Of a DNA stretch of 51,049 nt, positions 1 to 7,978 are shown piece after piece. Both the position numbers and the translations under genes were made by a program. Numbering within the stretch: the stretch's first letter is position 1; each line of letters starts with the position of its first letter. The notes beneath the pieces were generated by a model. It saw only the letters and a list, made by a program, of their open reading frames with translations. It searched no databases and had not been told where the DNA came from. The DNA is from an uncultured Pyrinomonadaceae bacterium (GTDB lineage: Bacteria; Acidobacteriota; Blastocatellia; Pyrinomonadales; Pyrinomonadaceae), in the NCBI GenBank assembly GCA_902805935.1, contig CADCUR010000254.1, forward strand, positions 1-51,049, given 5' to 3'.

Positions 1-237
1 TTTTTCGAAAACTTAAACGACGACTATCATCTGCCGAAGCTGCAAAAGGCTGATTCAATCGTCATCGTCACAGGTCAGGGCGCGTTTGAAGCGCCGGAGA
101 GAACCAGGCAATTCTGCGGCGTTCTGAAGCAAAAAGGGATTCCGCATCTGTGCGAGATTTGGGGACACGACGTAAAACACGATTGGGATTGGTGGCGCAA
201 GATGCTGCCGTATTATCTCGGTAAGTTTTTCAGCTAA
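1..237 (+). CDS. C-terminal end of an esterase-like alpha/beta hydrolase (5' truncated by window edge)
   Basis: Frame 1 is open from the first base to a TAA, giving the last 78 residues of a protein. The end reads GHDVKHDWDWWRKMLPYYL, which resembles the C-terminus of small cytosolic esterase-superfamily proteins (COG4947-like), where the histidine of a GxDxxHDWxWW motif is the expected catalytic base. The catalytic serine and oxyanion region lie outside the window, so activity cannot be judged. It converges on mrcA, and the two genes share a long palindrome. Family assignment rests on the tail only. Confidence 0.6.
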   Translation, partial: FFENLNDDYHLPKLQKADSIVIVTGQGAFEAPERTRQFCGVLKQKGIPHLCEIWGHDVKHDWDWWRKMLPYYLGKFFS

Positions 238-240
238 GAT

Positions 241-340
241 TTAAAAGGTAGAAAAGGGAAAGGTGAAAAAGGGAAAAAGTTTACGGCTATCTCTGCCGTA
301 AACTTTTTCCCTTTTTCACCTTTCCACTTTTGCCCTTTAA
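241..340. terminator. Long palindrome between convergent genes, built of heptamer words
   Basis: Positions 257-287 and 295-325 are exact reverse complements (31 bp) around a 7-nt loop at 288-294. With a one-base bulge and two mismatches the pairing extends out to about 241/340. It sits between two convergent stop codons, so a bidirectional transcription terminator is the natural role. The left arm also reads as degenerate 7-nt words (AAAGGTA, GAAAAGG, GAAAGGT, GAAAAAG, GGAAAAA), like other gaps in this window. Confidence 0.75.
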
Positions 341-2916
341 TTCTCTCCGTCGCCTTTTTTGCCTTTCCGTTTCACCCCTTCGACCTGTGGTTTTTCCGGC
401 GGCGGTTCGGCGCGGCGCGGCGTGCTGACCGTGACTGGTTGCGGCGGTTTATCTTCGACAACGGGTTTGACCAGTTCGACCGGCTTGCTCGTGTCGGGCG
501 AATCGGTCGGCGCGGTCAAAGTTGATGGGCTTTCGCCGCCAGTCAACAAACTTTCGCTTCGTCTGCTGCGCGTTCTCGTGCCGGTGCTGAAACTTACGCC
601 GAGCGTGCGACCGGCTTCGTCGGCTTTTTCGAGTTTCTCCTGCTCCTCGCGCTGGCGCTGCGCGACAAGAGACTTAATATCCGAAGGAATCGGCGGCGTC
701 TCGTAGAATTTCTCCTTTTCCTTATCCTTCATAAACGGAATCATAAACGTATTGAAATACGGCAACGCGCCTATTCCGCCGGTCATATTTTTGCCGAGCG
801 ATTCTTTTTTCGTCGGATTTCCCATCCACACGCCGGTCACGTAAGTCGGCGTGTAACCGATAAACCAAACGTCCGTCTGGTCGTTAACCGTGCCGGTTTT
901 GCCCGCCACCGGATGCCCGATAGCGTTTGCGCCCGGCGCAGTTCCGCCCGCGCTCGTGACGGCTTGCATCATCTCGACCATCGTTCCGGCGACGTATTCG
1001 CTGGTGACGCGCGAGGTCGTGCCTTTGAATTCTTCCAAAAGACTTCCGTCGCGGCTGTAAACTTTGCGAATCAGATGCGGCTCGACGCGCACGCCTTTAT
1101 TCGGAAAAGCCGAATAAGCCGAAACCATTTCCTGCAAGGATACTTCGCTCGCGCCGAGAGCCGATGGCAAACTCGGCGCCATCGGGTTGGTAATACCGAA
1201 TCGGCGAACCATCTGTGCGCCGGTTTGAACGCCGACCTGATCGAGCAGATGAACCGCTCCGAGATTAAGCGATTTAGCGAGCGCCGTTTTCATCGGCACG
1301 TTGCCGTGGCTCAAAGAACCGTCGTAGTTGTGCGGCATCCAGCCGCCGCGTTTGATCGGCGCGCCGGAAACCATCGTCTCGGGCGTCATTCCCCATTCGA
1401 CCGCCGCCGTATAAATAAAAGGTTTATAAGCCGAGCCGGTCTGTCGCAACCCTTGCGTCGCGTTATTAAATTTGCTCATCGAATAATCGTAACCGCCGAC
1501 CATCGCTATAATTTCGCCGTTTTTGGCGTTCAGCGAAACAATTGAAGCTTGCACCTCCGGCACCTGCGAAAGCGTCGCTTGCAAAGTTTGATTTTCTTCG
1601 TCAACTTCCTTAATTTCAAATTCGGGCAGAAAACCGACTTTCAACTCGTCTTTCGGCTTTTTGCCGCTTCTGCCCATTTCTTTAGCGGTAATAATCGCTG
1701 TATATCTGCCGAAACGAACCGTCGCTTCATCTCTCGCCGGATTGACGTTCGTTACCAAACCCTTGATAAACTCGCCTTTTTCGTATTCGTCGCCATACCA
1801 ATCGGCGTGTTTGAAAGTGTTCAGCTTGCTTTGAACGGTTTTCTCGTCGGTAACCGGCTGATTGTTTTCGTCGAGCAGGATATTTTGATACTCGGAACGC
1901 CAGCCGCGACCTCGGTCGTATTTTCTAAGACCTTCGCGGATGGCTTTCGTCGCCAGCTTTTGCGCTTCGACGTTAATGGTCGTGTAAACTTTCAGCCCAC
2001 CCTGCGCGACGCGCGTCGTGTATGTTTCTTCCAGGTATTTGCGGACTTCCTCGACCGGATAATCCCACGCCGTAGATTTCGGCAGCGATTGGTAATAAGC
2101 CGTGTCAGCCAGTTTTATTTCCTTGGCTTTGGCGGCTGCGGCTGCGGCTGCGGTGATGTAACCGTATTTCGCCATCTGGTCAAGCACGATGTCACGGCGG
2201 TCTTTGGCTTTTTTCGGATTGCGCGTCGGCGAGTATTCGGGCGATTTGGGAATCGCGGCGAGTAAGGCGGCTTCTTCGAGATTCAAATCCTTCAGCGATT
2301 TTCCGAAGTAAGTTCTCGAACCGGCTTCAAAACCATATGAACCCGCGCCTAAGAAAACGTAGTTCATATACATTTCGAGAATCTGCCGTTTGGTGTAAAG
2401 CCGCTCGATTTGCAGAGCGACCATCCACTCGTTGACCTTGCGCGAGTAAGTTTGGTCTTTGTAGAGAAAAAGATTTTTGGCGAGCTGCTGCGTAATCGTC
2501 GAGCCGCCTTCGACCGAGCCGGTCGTGATGTTTTTGTAAACGACGCCCGCGATGCGATACGGGTCAATGCCGATGTGATTGTAAAAACGATAATCCTCGA
2601 CGGCGATCAGAGCGTTTTCGACGTTTTTCGGAATGTCCTGTTCCTTTATCGGGATGCGTTTCTCGATGGCGAATTCAGCTAAAATCGTTTCGCCGTCGTC
2701 GGCGTAAATCGTCGTCACCTGCGGCGGGCGATATGTAGCGAGCGCAGAAACTTCCGTCGTGTAACTCGAATTATTTAAATAATAAGAAGCTAATATGCCG
2801 GTCAACCCGCCCGCCGAAAGCGCCAAAAGGAGCGCAACCGGAAACCAAATGATGCTCCAAAACCCTCGTTTTTTCGAGGCAATTGACTCGACTTCGGTTG
2901 TTTTAATTCTTTTCAT
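337..2916 (-). CDS. mrcA: Penicillin-binding protein 1A (bifunctional transglycosylase/transpeptidase)
   Basis: Class A PBP, 859 residues, polymerising and cross-linking peptidoglycan on the outer face of the inner membrane. A cytoplasmic lead is followed by one membrane segment (about residues 20-46). The glycosyltransferase (GT51) domain shows EDYRF with the expected catalytic Glu107 and GGSTITQQ at 137-144. The transpeptidase domain shows SAYK (Ser495, Lys498), SLN (549-551) and KTGT (673-676), so all three penicillin-binding motifs are intact. A run of seven alanines (about residue 257) is encoded by a GCN repeat, and the last ~90 residues are a proline/basic low-complexity tail. It is the last gene of the mreB-rodA cluster, 82 nt after rodA. 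Confidence 0.96.
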   Translation of the reverse strand: MKRIKTTEVESIASKKRGFWSIIWFPVALLLALSAGGLTGILASYYLNNSSYTTEVSALATYRPPQVTTIYADDGETILAEFAIEKRIPIKEQDIPKNVENALIAVEDYRFYNHIGIDPYRIAGVVYKNITTGSVEGGSTITQQLAKNLFLYKDQTYSRKVNEWMVALQIERLYTKRQILEMYMNYVFLGAGSYGFEAGSRTYFGKSLKDLNLEEAALLAAIPKSPEYSPTRNPKKAKDRRDIVLDQMAKYGYITAAAAAAAKAKEIKLADTAYYQSLPKSTAWDYPVEEVRKYLEETYTTRVAQGGLKVYTTINVEAQKLATKAIREGLRKYDRGRGWRSEYQNILLDENNQPVTDEKTVQSKLNTFKHADWYGDEYEKGEFIKGLVTNVNPARDEATVRFGRYTAIITAKEMGRSGKKPKDELKVGFLPEFEIKEVDEENQTLQATLSQVPEVQASIVSLNAKNGEIIAMVGGYDYSMSKFNNATQGLRQTGSAYKPFIYTAAVEWGMTPETMVSGAPIKRGGWMPHNYDGSLSHGNVPMKTALAKSLNLGAVHLLDQVGVQTGAQMVRRFGITNPMAPSLPSALGASEVSLQEMVSAYSAFPNKGVRVEPHLIRKVYSRDGSLLEEFKGTTSRVTSEYVAGTMVEMMQAVTSAGGTAPGANAIGHPVAGKTGTVNDQTDVWFIGYTPTYVTGVWMGNPTKKESLGKNMTGGIGALPYFNTFMIPFMKDKEKEKFYETPPIPSDIKSLVAQRQREEQEKLEKADEAGRTLGVSFSTGTRTRSRRSESLLTGGESPSTLTAPTDSPDTSKPVELVKPVVEDKPPQPVTVSTPRRAEPPPEKPQVEGVKRKGKKGDGEN

Positions 2917-2998
2917 AATCTTTAATCGTCAATGGTTAATTGAAATCTTCAACGATGACGCGATACGATCAACGATTTACCATTAACCGTTAACAAAA
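2917..2998. repeat. Degenerate heptamer words between rodA and mrcA
   Basis: On the minus strand the gap reads GTTAACG GTTAATG GTAAATC GTTGATC GTATCGC GTCATCG, six successive 7-nt words starting with G. The two ends also share an inverted AATGGT/ACCATT core. No clear factor-independent terminator is seen, so rodA and mrcA may be co-transcribed. The repeat nature is suggestive rather than certain. Confidence 0.4.
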
Positions 2999-4120
2999 TC
3001 AATTAACAAACCTTCTCATCTTCACGCTGATGACAAATCCGATGGCGATAAAAGTTGATAAAACCGCCGAAAGTCCCGCGCTCATCAGCGGCAAAGGAAC
3101 GCCGATGACCGGCAAAAACCCTAAAGCCATCCCGACGTTGATAAAAATCTGAAACGTCAAAGACCCGACAATCGCCATAATGACGAGCATTCCGGCGCGG
3201 TCGGGCGCTTGTCTCGCTCCGGCAATCAAGCGTGATAAAAGCATCGCATAAGCCAACAGCAGTGAGATGCAGCCAATGAAGCCGGTGTTTTCCGCCGTCA
3301 CCGCGAAAATAAAATCGGTTTGCGGTTCGGGCAGAAATTTGAGTTTCGCCTGTGACGTTTCTAAGTCGCCTTTGATGCCCGACAAGCCGCCTTTGCCGAC
3401 GGTGATCATTGACTGCACGGTGTGATAACCGTAACCGCGCGGGTCGGCGTTTTCCGGGTCGAGAATAACGTTGATGCGTTCCTGCTGATAGTTTTTAATT
3501 TTTCCCGTCTGCACGCCGGCGTAGTAGGCGAGCGGCATTAAAATCAAACCCGCCGCGAGCATTAGAACGACGTAGCGAATTTTAATCGCCGAAAGAAAAA
3601 GAATCGTGGCGAGAATTGGGAAATACGTCATCGCTTGTCCCGCGTCCGGCTCCAACATAATCAAGCCGACGGGCGCGGCTAAAATCAACACGCCGACGAG
3701 AATTTCCTTAAACTGCAAGCTGCCTAATTTCCTCGCGCCGAAATACTTCGCCAACATCAAAATCGTCGGAACCTTGACAAACTCCGACGGCTGAAATTGT
3801 CCGATGACGGGAAGTTTCAGCCATGCTTGCTGTCCGTTGACCTTGACGCCGAGTCCGGGAACTAAAACGAGCGCGAGCAGAACCAAACCCAAACCGTAAA
3901 AAATCGGCGCGTAATCAATTACCCGGCGATAATCCGTCGCGGCAATCACGACTAAAGCGACGAGGGCGATAAATAAGCCGGTGATTTGTTTCGACCAATA
4001 ACTTTCCGTCGGCTGCGCGTTGTAGATTTGCCACACGCCGAAGCAAACAATGGCGACGGCGAGCGTCGCCGTCAGCCAATCGAAATCTCTTAAATTACGT
4101 TTTTCGAGAACTGCCACCAT
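2999..4120 (-). CDS. rodA: RodA, SEDS-family peptidoglycan glycosyltransferase
   Basis: 373-residue polytopic membrane protein of the RodA/FtsW/SpoVE family. RodA polymerises lipid II in the elongasome as partner of the class B PBP encoded just upstream. The sequence has about ten hydrophobic segments, the family motif FLPEPQTDFIFAV with the aspartate expected to be catalytic, and the C-terminal PLPLMSAG(L)S signature near residue 340. The start ATG lies 10 nt after the PBP2 stop codon, so the two are almost certainly translationally coupled. RodA rather than FtsW is chosen from the mre/PBP2 context. Confidence 0.96.
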   Translation of the reverse strand: MVAVLEKRNLRDFDWLTATLAVAIVCFGVWQIYNAQPTESYWSKQITGLFIALVALVVIAATDYRRVIDYAPIFYGLGLVLLALVLVPGLGVKVNGQQAWLKLPVIGQFQPSEFVKVPTILMLAKYFGARKLGSLQFKEILVGVLILAAPVGLIMLEPDAGQAMTYFPILATILFLSAIKIRYVVLMLAAGLILMPLAYYAGVQTGKIKNYQQERINVILDPENADPRGYGYHTVQSMITVGKGGLSGIKGDLETSQAKLKFLPEPQTDFIFAVTAENTGFIGCISLLLAYAMLLSRLIAGARQAPDRAGMLVIMAIVGSLTFQIFINVGMALGFLPVIGVPLPLMSAGLSAVLSTFIAIGFVISVKMRRFVN

Positions 4121-4130
4121 AATTTAGTTA

Positions 4131-6062
4131 TCAATCTACAGCCCCGCTCGATTGGCGGTCAGCGTTCTTTTGTGAACCTTCTTTTGCCGCGTCCGCGATT
4201 TCCGGACGGTGTTTCGCTAGATACGCTTGATACACGGCTCTAACTGCCGGAGCCGAATTTCTACCGCCGAAACCGGAGTTTTCAATCAAAGCAATGGCGG
4301 CGATTTCCGGTTTAGGCGCGGGCGCGAACGAGACGAACCAGGCGTGGTCTTTGTTCGCGCCCACATCTTTGCCGAGTTCGGCGACCTGTGCCGTGCCGGT
4401 TTTTCCGGCGACATCAAAGCCCTCGATTCTGGCGCCGCCCGCCGTGCCGCCCGGCGTGTTAACGGCTCCGAGCATCCCGTCAACCATAATTTTGTTTTGG
4501 TCGGCGGTCATCTCGATAATTTTCGGTTCCGGCTGGCTATATCCGAAACTCGGTTTCGCCGGAATGTAATTCGGGCTGCCTTCGTCGCCGACCGCGGCGA
4601 TTGCCTTAAACTCTTTTAGAAAATGCGGCACATACATTCTGCCCGCGACGCCGACCGGCGCGATGGCGCGCAGCATCGCAATCGGCGTGGCGACGACCGT
4701 GTCCTGTCCGATTGACGCATAAACCGTGCGGATGTCGCTCCATTTGCCTTCGCGTTTGACAACGCTCGGCATCCACGATTTCGGCGTTTGGCTGACTTTC
4801 TCGTTCGGCAAATCAACGCCCGTCCGCTTGTCGAATTCAAATTCTTCGATCATTTCGATCAAGCCTTCGATCTTCATCTTTAAAGCCAAACGGTAATAAT
4901 AACCGTCGCACGAACGCGTGATCGCGTAGCTCAGAGGCGGCGAGCCGTGGCTGCCCATACAGCGCGTGAATTTGTTGCCGATGGTGATGCCGCCGCCGCA
5001 GGCGACGTTTGATTGGGCGACCGTAATCACGCCCTGCTGCAGCGCGCCGATTGATTCGGGAATTTTCCAGGTCGAACCGGGCGGATAGCGCCCCTGAATC
5101 GCCCGATTCAAAAGCGGGCGCTGCTCGTTCGTGTAATAACCGGCGATTTCGCGGCGTCCTTCCGGCGTGGCGATGCGCGTGACGAACGCGTTCGGGTCGA
5201 ACGACGGCGCCGAAGCCATCACTAAAACTTCGCCGTTGTTCGGATCCATCGCCACAATCGTTCCGCGTTTGGTCGCCGAATTAGCGAGCTGCTCTTCTGC
5301 CGCCATCTGCAGATCAAGGTCAATCGTCGTCACCAAATCCTGACCGGCTTGCGCGGGAACGGTTTCGAGTTCGCTTTGAACGCGCCCGCGACTGTCAACG
5401 ATGACTTTTCGGTAACCGGGCTTGCCGCGCAGAAATTCGTCGTAAGACTGTTCGAGTCCGCCTTTGCCGATAATATCGCCGGGACGAAAACCTTTTTCGA
5501 TGACTTCCGGTTTTTCAAGCTGTTTCGGGCTGATTTCGCCGACGTAGCCGAGAACGTGCGCCAAAACCGTGCCGAGCGGATAAAAACGCTGCGGCTGAAG
5601 TTCGATGCGCAGTTCGGGATATTCTTCTTCGTGCGCTTTGACCCAGGCGATGTCTTGAATCGTGGCGTTTTCCTTCAAAACCATCGTTTCAAAACCCGGC
5701 TGTTTTCTAATCAGATTGATGCGCTCGACCAGATATTGGCGGTCAACGTTCAAACCGCCCGCGTAATCTTCGAAGCGTTCGGTGATGTCAATTTTTTTAA
5801 TCGGCTCGTTCGATAAAGTGACGTTATACGTCGGGCGTGAGTCAACGAGCAGCTTTCCGTTGCGGTCGAAAATCGCGCCGCGCGGCGCGGGGATCGGAAT
5901 CAGACGGATGCGCTGATTCTCTGCTTTGTCGCTGTAATACTCGCCTTTGACGAGCTGCAAATAATACAGCCGCACGCCGAGAATCGCCAGAAAAACAAAC
6001 GCGATAACCTGAATCGCGCCGACTCTGACACCCAAATTTTGCGCCTGGTCGTTTAGTTTCAT
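4131..6062 (-). CDS. mrdA: Penicillin-binding protein 2 (class B, elongation)
   Basis: 643-residue monofunctional transpeptidase that cross-links the side-wall glycan made by RodA. It has one N-terminal membrane segment (about residues 15-35), a PBP dimer/pedestal domain, then the transpeptidase domain with STWK (Ser330, Lys333), an SCD version of the second motif (an SxD form is also known from PBP2 of other bacteria), and KTGT (Lys554). Start chosen at the ATG before KLNDQAQNLG; the sequence upstream of it is the 21-bp repeat array. The family and cluster position fit mrdA. Confidence 0.96.
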   Translation of the reverse strand: MKLNDQAQNLGVRVGAIQVIAFVFLAILGVRLYYLQLVKGEYYSDKAENQRIRLIPIPAPRGAIFDRNGKLLVDSRPTYNVTLSNEPIKKIDITERFEDYAGGLNVDRQYLVERINLIRKQPGFETMVLKENATIQDIAWVKAHEEEYPELRIELQPQRFYPLGTVLAHVLGYVGEISPKQLEKPEVIEKGFRPGDIIGKGGLEQSYDEFLRGKPGYRKVIVDSRGRVQSELETVPAQAGQDLVTTIDLDLQMAAEEQLANSATKRGTIVAMDPNNGEVLVMASAPSFDPNAFVTRIATPEGRREIAGYYTNEQRPLLNRAIQGRYPPGSTWKIPESIGALQQGVITVAQSNVACGGGITIGNKFTRCMGSHGSPPLSYAITRSCDGYYYRLALKMKIEGLIEMIEEFEFDKRTGVDLPNEKVSQTPKSWMPSVVKREGKWSDIRTVYASIGQDTVVATPIAMLRAIAPVGVAGRMYVPHFLKEFKAIAAVGDEGSPNYIPAKPSFGYSQPEPKIIEMTADQNKIMVDGMLGAVNTPGGTAGGARIEGFDVAGKTGTAQVAELGKDVGANKDHAWFVSFAPAPKPEIAAIALIENSGFGGRNSAPAVRAVYQAYLAKHRPEIADAAKEGSQKNADRQSSGAVD

Positions 6063-6093
6063 CTTTTTATCTTAAATCTTTCCTTTTCTGCTT

Positions 6094-6303
6094 TGTTCCA
6101 ACTGCTCCCAAAAACTTTTTACCGCCCCGCAAAGAGTTCCCGCCGCCTTCCAAAGACTTTTTGGGAGATGGGAAAAACATTTTCCCGCCTTCCAAAATGT
6201 TTTTCCCGTCTTCCAAAGACTTTTTACCGCCCCGCAAAATGTTTTTCCAGCCCTGCAAAATGTTTTTGGAAGGCGGGAAAATGTTTTTGGGAGTTTGGGA
6301 GCA
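6094..6303. repeat. Array of ten 21-bp quasi-palindromic repeats between mreD and mrdA
   Basis: Nine successive 21-bp units run from 6115 to 6303 without a single-base slip; unit 7 starts exactly at 6241. A weaker unit precedes them (6094-6114). Each unit has the plan K-TTTTT-N10-AAAAT/AAAGA. The frame is its own reverse complement, and the ten-base core comes in a C-rich form (CCCGCCTTCC at 6183-6192) and a G-rich form (GGAAGGCGGG at 6268-6277), which are exact reverse complements. Units 3, 8 and 9 are flipped relative to the rest. Opposite units can pair into hairpins. 21 bp equals three heptamers, seven codons, or about two helical turns. Confidence 0.85.
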
Positions 6304-6367
6304 GGCAAAATCCGTTTGCGACTCGCCAAAATAGATTCAAAAAACCGTTTTTAGGATGAATTTCGGG

Positions 6368-6925
6368 CTATCGGCGATTGCCCAGTCGAATCGGATTGCG
6401 CCGACGGGTTTGACGACGCGCCGTAAAAACTTCGCGTCTTCGGTTCTTTACATTTTCCGCGAAAAAGCTGTCTAAAAGCAAGTAAATAATCGTTCCGGCG
6501 ATAGTCGTTCCGATGACCGTGTAAGCGAGAGTCGTGACGAATTCTCCGGTCGGCTCTTGACCGAGCAGACGGTGCATACCGTAATAAACCAAATCATCCA
6601 ATAAACACGCGCCCGCTATGACGGGAATTCTGAGAAGAAGGTTGTCCACATAGACGCGCCGAACGATCTCGGCAACGACGAAAGCGACGAGGGTTTTCGA
6701 GAAGCCGTTCGCGCCGAGCAGTCCGTAACTCAGAGCGTCCGTTGCGATGCCCGCCGCGGTTCCGTAAAACAAGGCTCTGATCGAGCTTCCCTGCAGCGCC
6801 GCATAGACGACGATAATTAGAGGAAAATCAATGAACGCCAGCGGTTCGGCGACGTTGCGAAGCGTCCACTGAAGCAGCACGGCGACGATTAAGGCGGTTG
6901 TGATTTTTACATGTTCCATTCTCAA
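6368..6925 (-). CDS. mreD: Rod-shape determining protein MreD
   Basis: 185-residue integral membrane protein with about five hydrophobic segments and a short cytoplasmic tail rich in Arg (RRQTRRR). MreD sequences are poorly conserved; identification rests on the hydropathy pattern, size and exact position between mreC and mrdA. MreD works with MreC and RodZ to link the cytoplasmic MreB filament to RodA/PBP2. The gene is followed by the repeat array, so the distance to mrdA is unusually large (305 nt) for an operon that is otherwise tight. Confidence 0.9.
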   Translation of the reverse strand: MRMEHVKITTALIVAVLLQWTLRNVAEPLAFIDFPLIIVVYAALQGSSIRALFYGTAAGIATDALSYGLLGANGFSKTLVAFVVAEIVRRVYVDNLLLRIPVIAGACLLDDLVYYGMHRLLGQEPTGEFVTTLAYTVIGTTIAGTIIYLLLDSFFAENVKNRRREVFTARRQTRRRNPIRLGNRR

Positions 6926-6928
6926 AAG

Positions 6929-6986
6929 TTTCGGGTTTTAGGTTTCAGGTCAATCGGTGGAGAAACCTGAAGCTCAAAACCCGAAA
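6929..6986. repeat. Inverted repeat of heptamer words between mreC and mreD
   Basis: Left arm 6929-6950 and right arm 6965-6986 pair over 19 of 22 positions with a 14-nt loop. Each arm reads as three 7-nt words (TTTCGGG, TTTTAGG, TTTCAGG and complements). It lies in the short gap inside the mre operon, so it more likely shapes mRNA stability or partial attenuation than full termination. Confidence 0.6.
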
Positions 6987-6987
6987 T

Positions 6988-7881
6988 TCATTTTTTCTTA
7001 TTAGCGTTCGGCAAAGACTTATCAAACTCCGGGCGCGCCGGCGGCTCGTAAATCAGCACGGCGACTTCCTGCATCGAAGATAATTTCGCGCTTGGCTGAA
7101 TAAAGATTTTCAACGCTTCGGACGCCGAACCCGCGCGGACTTCCGCGACTTCGCCGAGCTTCAAACCCGCCGGGTAAATCCCGTCTTGCCCGGTCGTGTA
7201 AACGCTTTCGCCGACGTTCACCTCGACGCTGCCCGGCACGTAACCCATCTCTAAAATTTCCCGTTTGCCGGTGCCGCTGACCACGCCGAGCGCGTTCGAC
7301 GTTCCGAGCGCGCCGATGACCGCGCCCAAACCGGATTTGTCTTTCGTGATTAGGGAAACCTGCGCCGTCAGCGGACTGACCGCCGTGACTCTGCCGACCA
7401 GACCGCCGTTGGTGACAATCGGCATATTCAATTTCACGCCGTCAAGACTGCCGCGATTAATAATCGAGGTGTCGAACCAGGCGGAAGTGTCGCGCCCGAT
7501 GATTTGCGCGGGCAGAAACCGGTAAGCAGTCTCGGATTTTAATTCGAGCAGCGATTTCAGGCGTTCGTTTTCAAACGCCAAACTTTTACTGTTTTGAACT
7601 TCGACTTCGAGTTCCTGAACGCGCTGTTTGAGCGCATCGTTTTCGCTCTGTGCGGTTCGCATCGAAGAGATTGAGGAAAAATAATTGGTCACGGCGGAAC
7701 TGATAAAAGTGACGGGCGACTGAACAAAATCGGCGGATGTTTGCGCCCAAACGCGAATGACGCGCTGCCGCGAATTCGCTTCACGCGCGTCGAACGCCAT
7801 CAACGCAAAATTGCCCAAAAGCAAAAGCAGCATTACCCACGGCGTTATTTTCCAAACTTCCTTCTGACTTCGCTCAACCAT
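6988..7881 (-). CDS. mreC: Rod-shape determining protein MreC
   Basis: 297-residue periplasmic scaffold protein of the elongasome. One N-terminal membrane segment (about residues 12-30), a coiled coil (about 75-115, with heptad-spaced Leu/Val), then the beta-rich MreC domain with the conserved stretch around GRDTSAWFDT and the IINRGSLDGV turn. MreC binds PBP2 and stimulates RodA/PBP2. It lies between mreB and mreD, as in most rod-shaped bacteria. Length is normal for the family. Confidence 0.95.
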   Translation of the reverse strand: MVERSQKEVWKITPWVMLLLLLGNFALMAFDAREANSRQRVIRVWAQTSADFVQSPVTFISSAVTNYFSSISSMRTAQSENDALKQRVQELEVEVQNSKSLAFENERLKSLLELKSETAYRFLPAQIIGRDTSAWFDTSIINRGSLDGVKLNMPIVTNGGLVGRVTAVSPLTAQVSLITKDKSGLGAVIGALGTSNALGVVSGTGKREILEMGYVPGSVEVNVGESVYTTGQDGIYPAGLKLGEVAEVRAGSASEALKIFIQPSAKLSSMQEVAVLIYEPPARPEFDKSLPNANKKK

Positions 7882-7891
7882 CGTTGCGGAA

Positions 7892-7975
7892 GGATGAAGG
7901 ATGAAGGATGAAGAATGAGTTAAGAAACGCTTCGCGCTTTGTTTTTATTCATCCCTCATCCTTCATCCTTCATCC
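7892..7975. repeat. Heptamer GGATGAA tandem repeat in inverted pair, between mreB and mreC
   Basis: Plus strand 7892-7919 holds three GGATGAA copies and a GAATGAG variant; 7948-7975 holds TTCATCC, CTCATCC, TTCATCC, TTCATCC, four heptamers in the opposite orientation. The two arms can fold into a stem of about 20 bp with a loop of about 28 nt. It ends 4 nt from the mreB stop codon, so on the mRNA the hairpin lies between mreB and mreC and could tune their relative expression. Confidence 0.85.
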
Positions 7976-7978
7976 CTT

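Noticed and set aside
913-2265. Long plus-strand reading frames opposite mrcA
   Set aside because: Antisense shadows of a conserved gene; arginine/phenylalanine-rich, no motifs, no ribosome sites.
6067-6359. Overlapping short reading frames on both strands with lysine-rich seven-residue repeats
   Set aside because: They only translate the 21-bp array, which is open in several frames because its period is a multiple of three. No ribosome site or family similarity.
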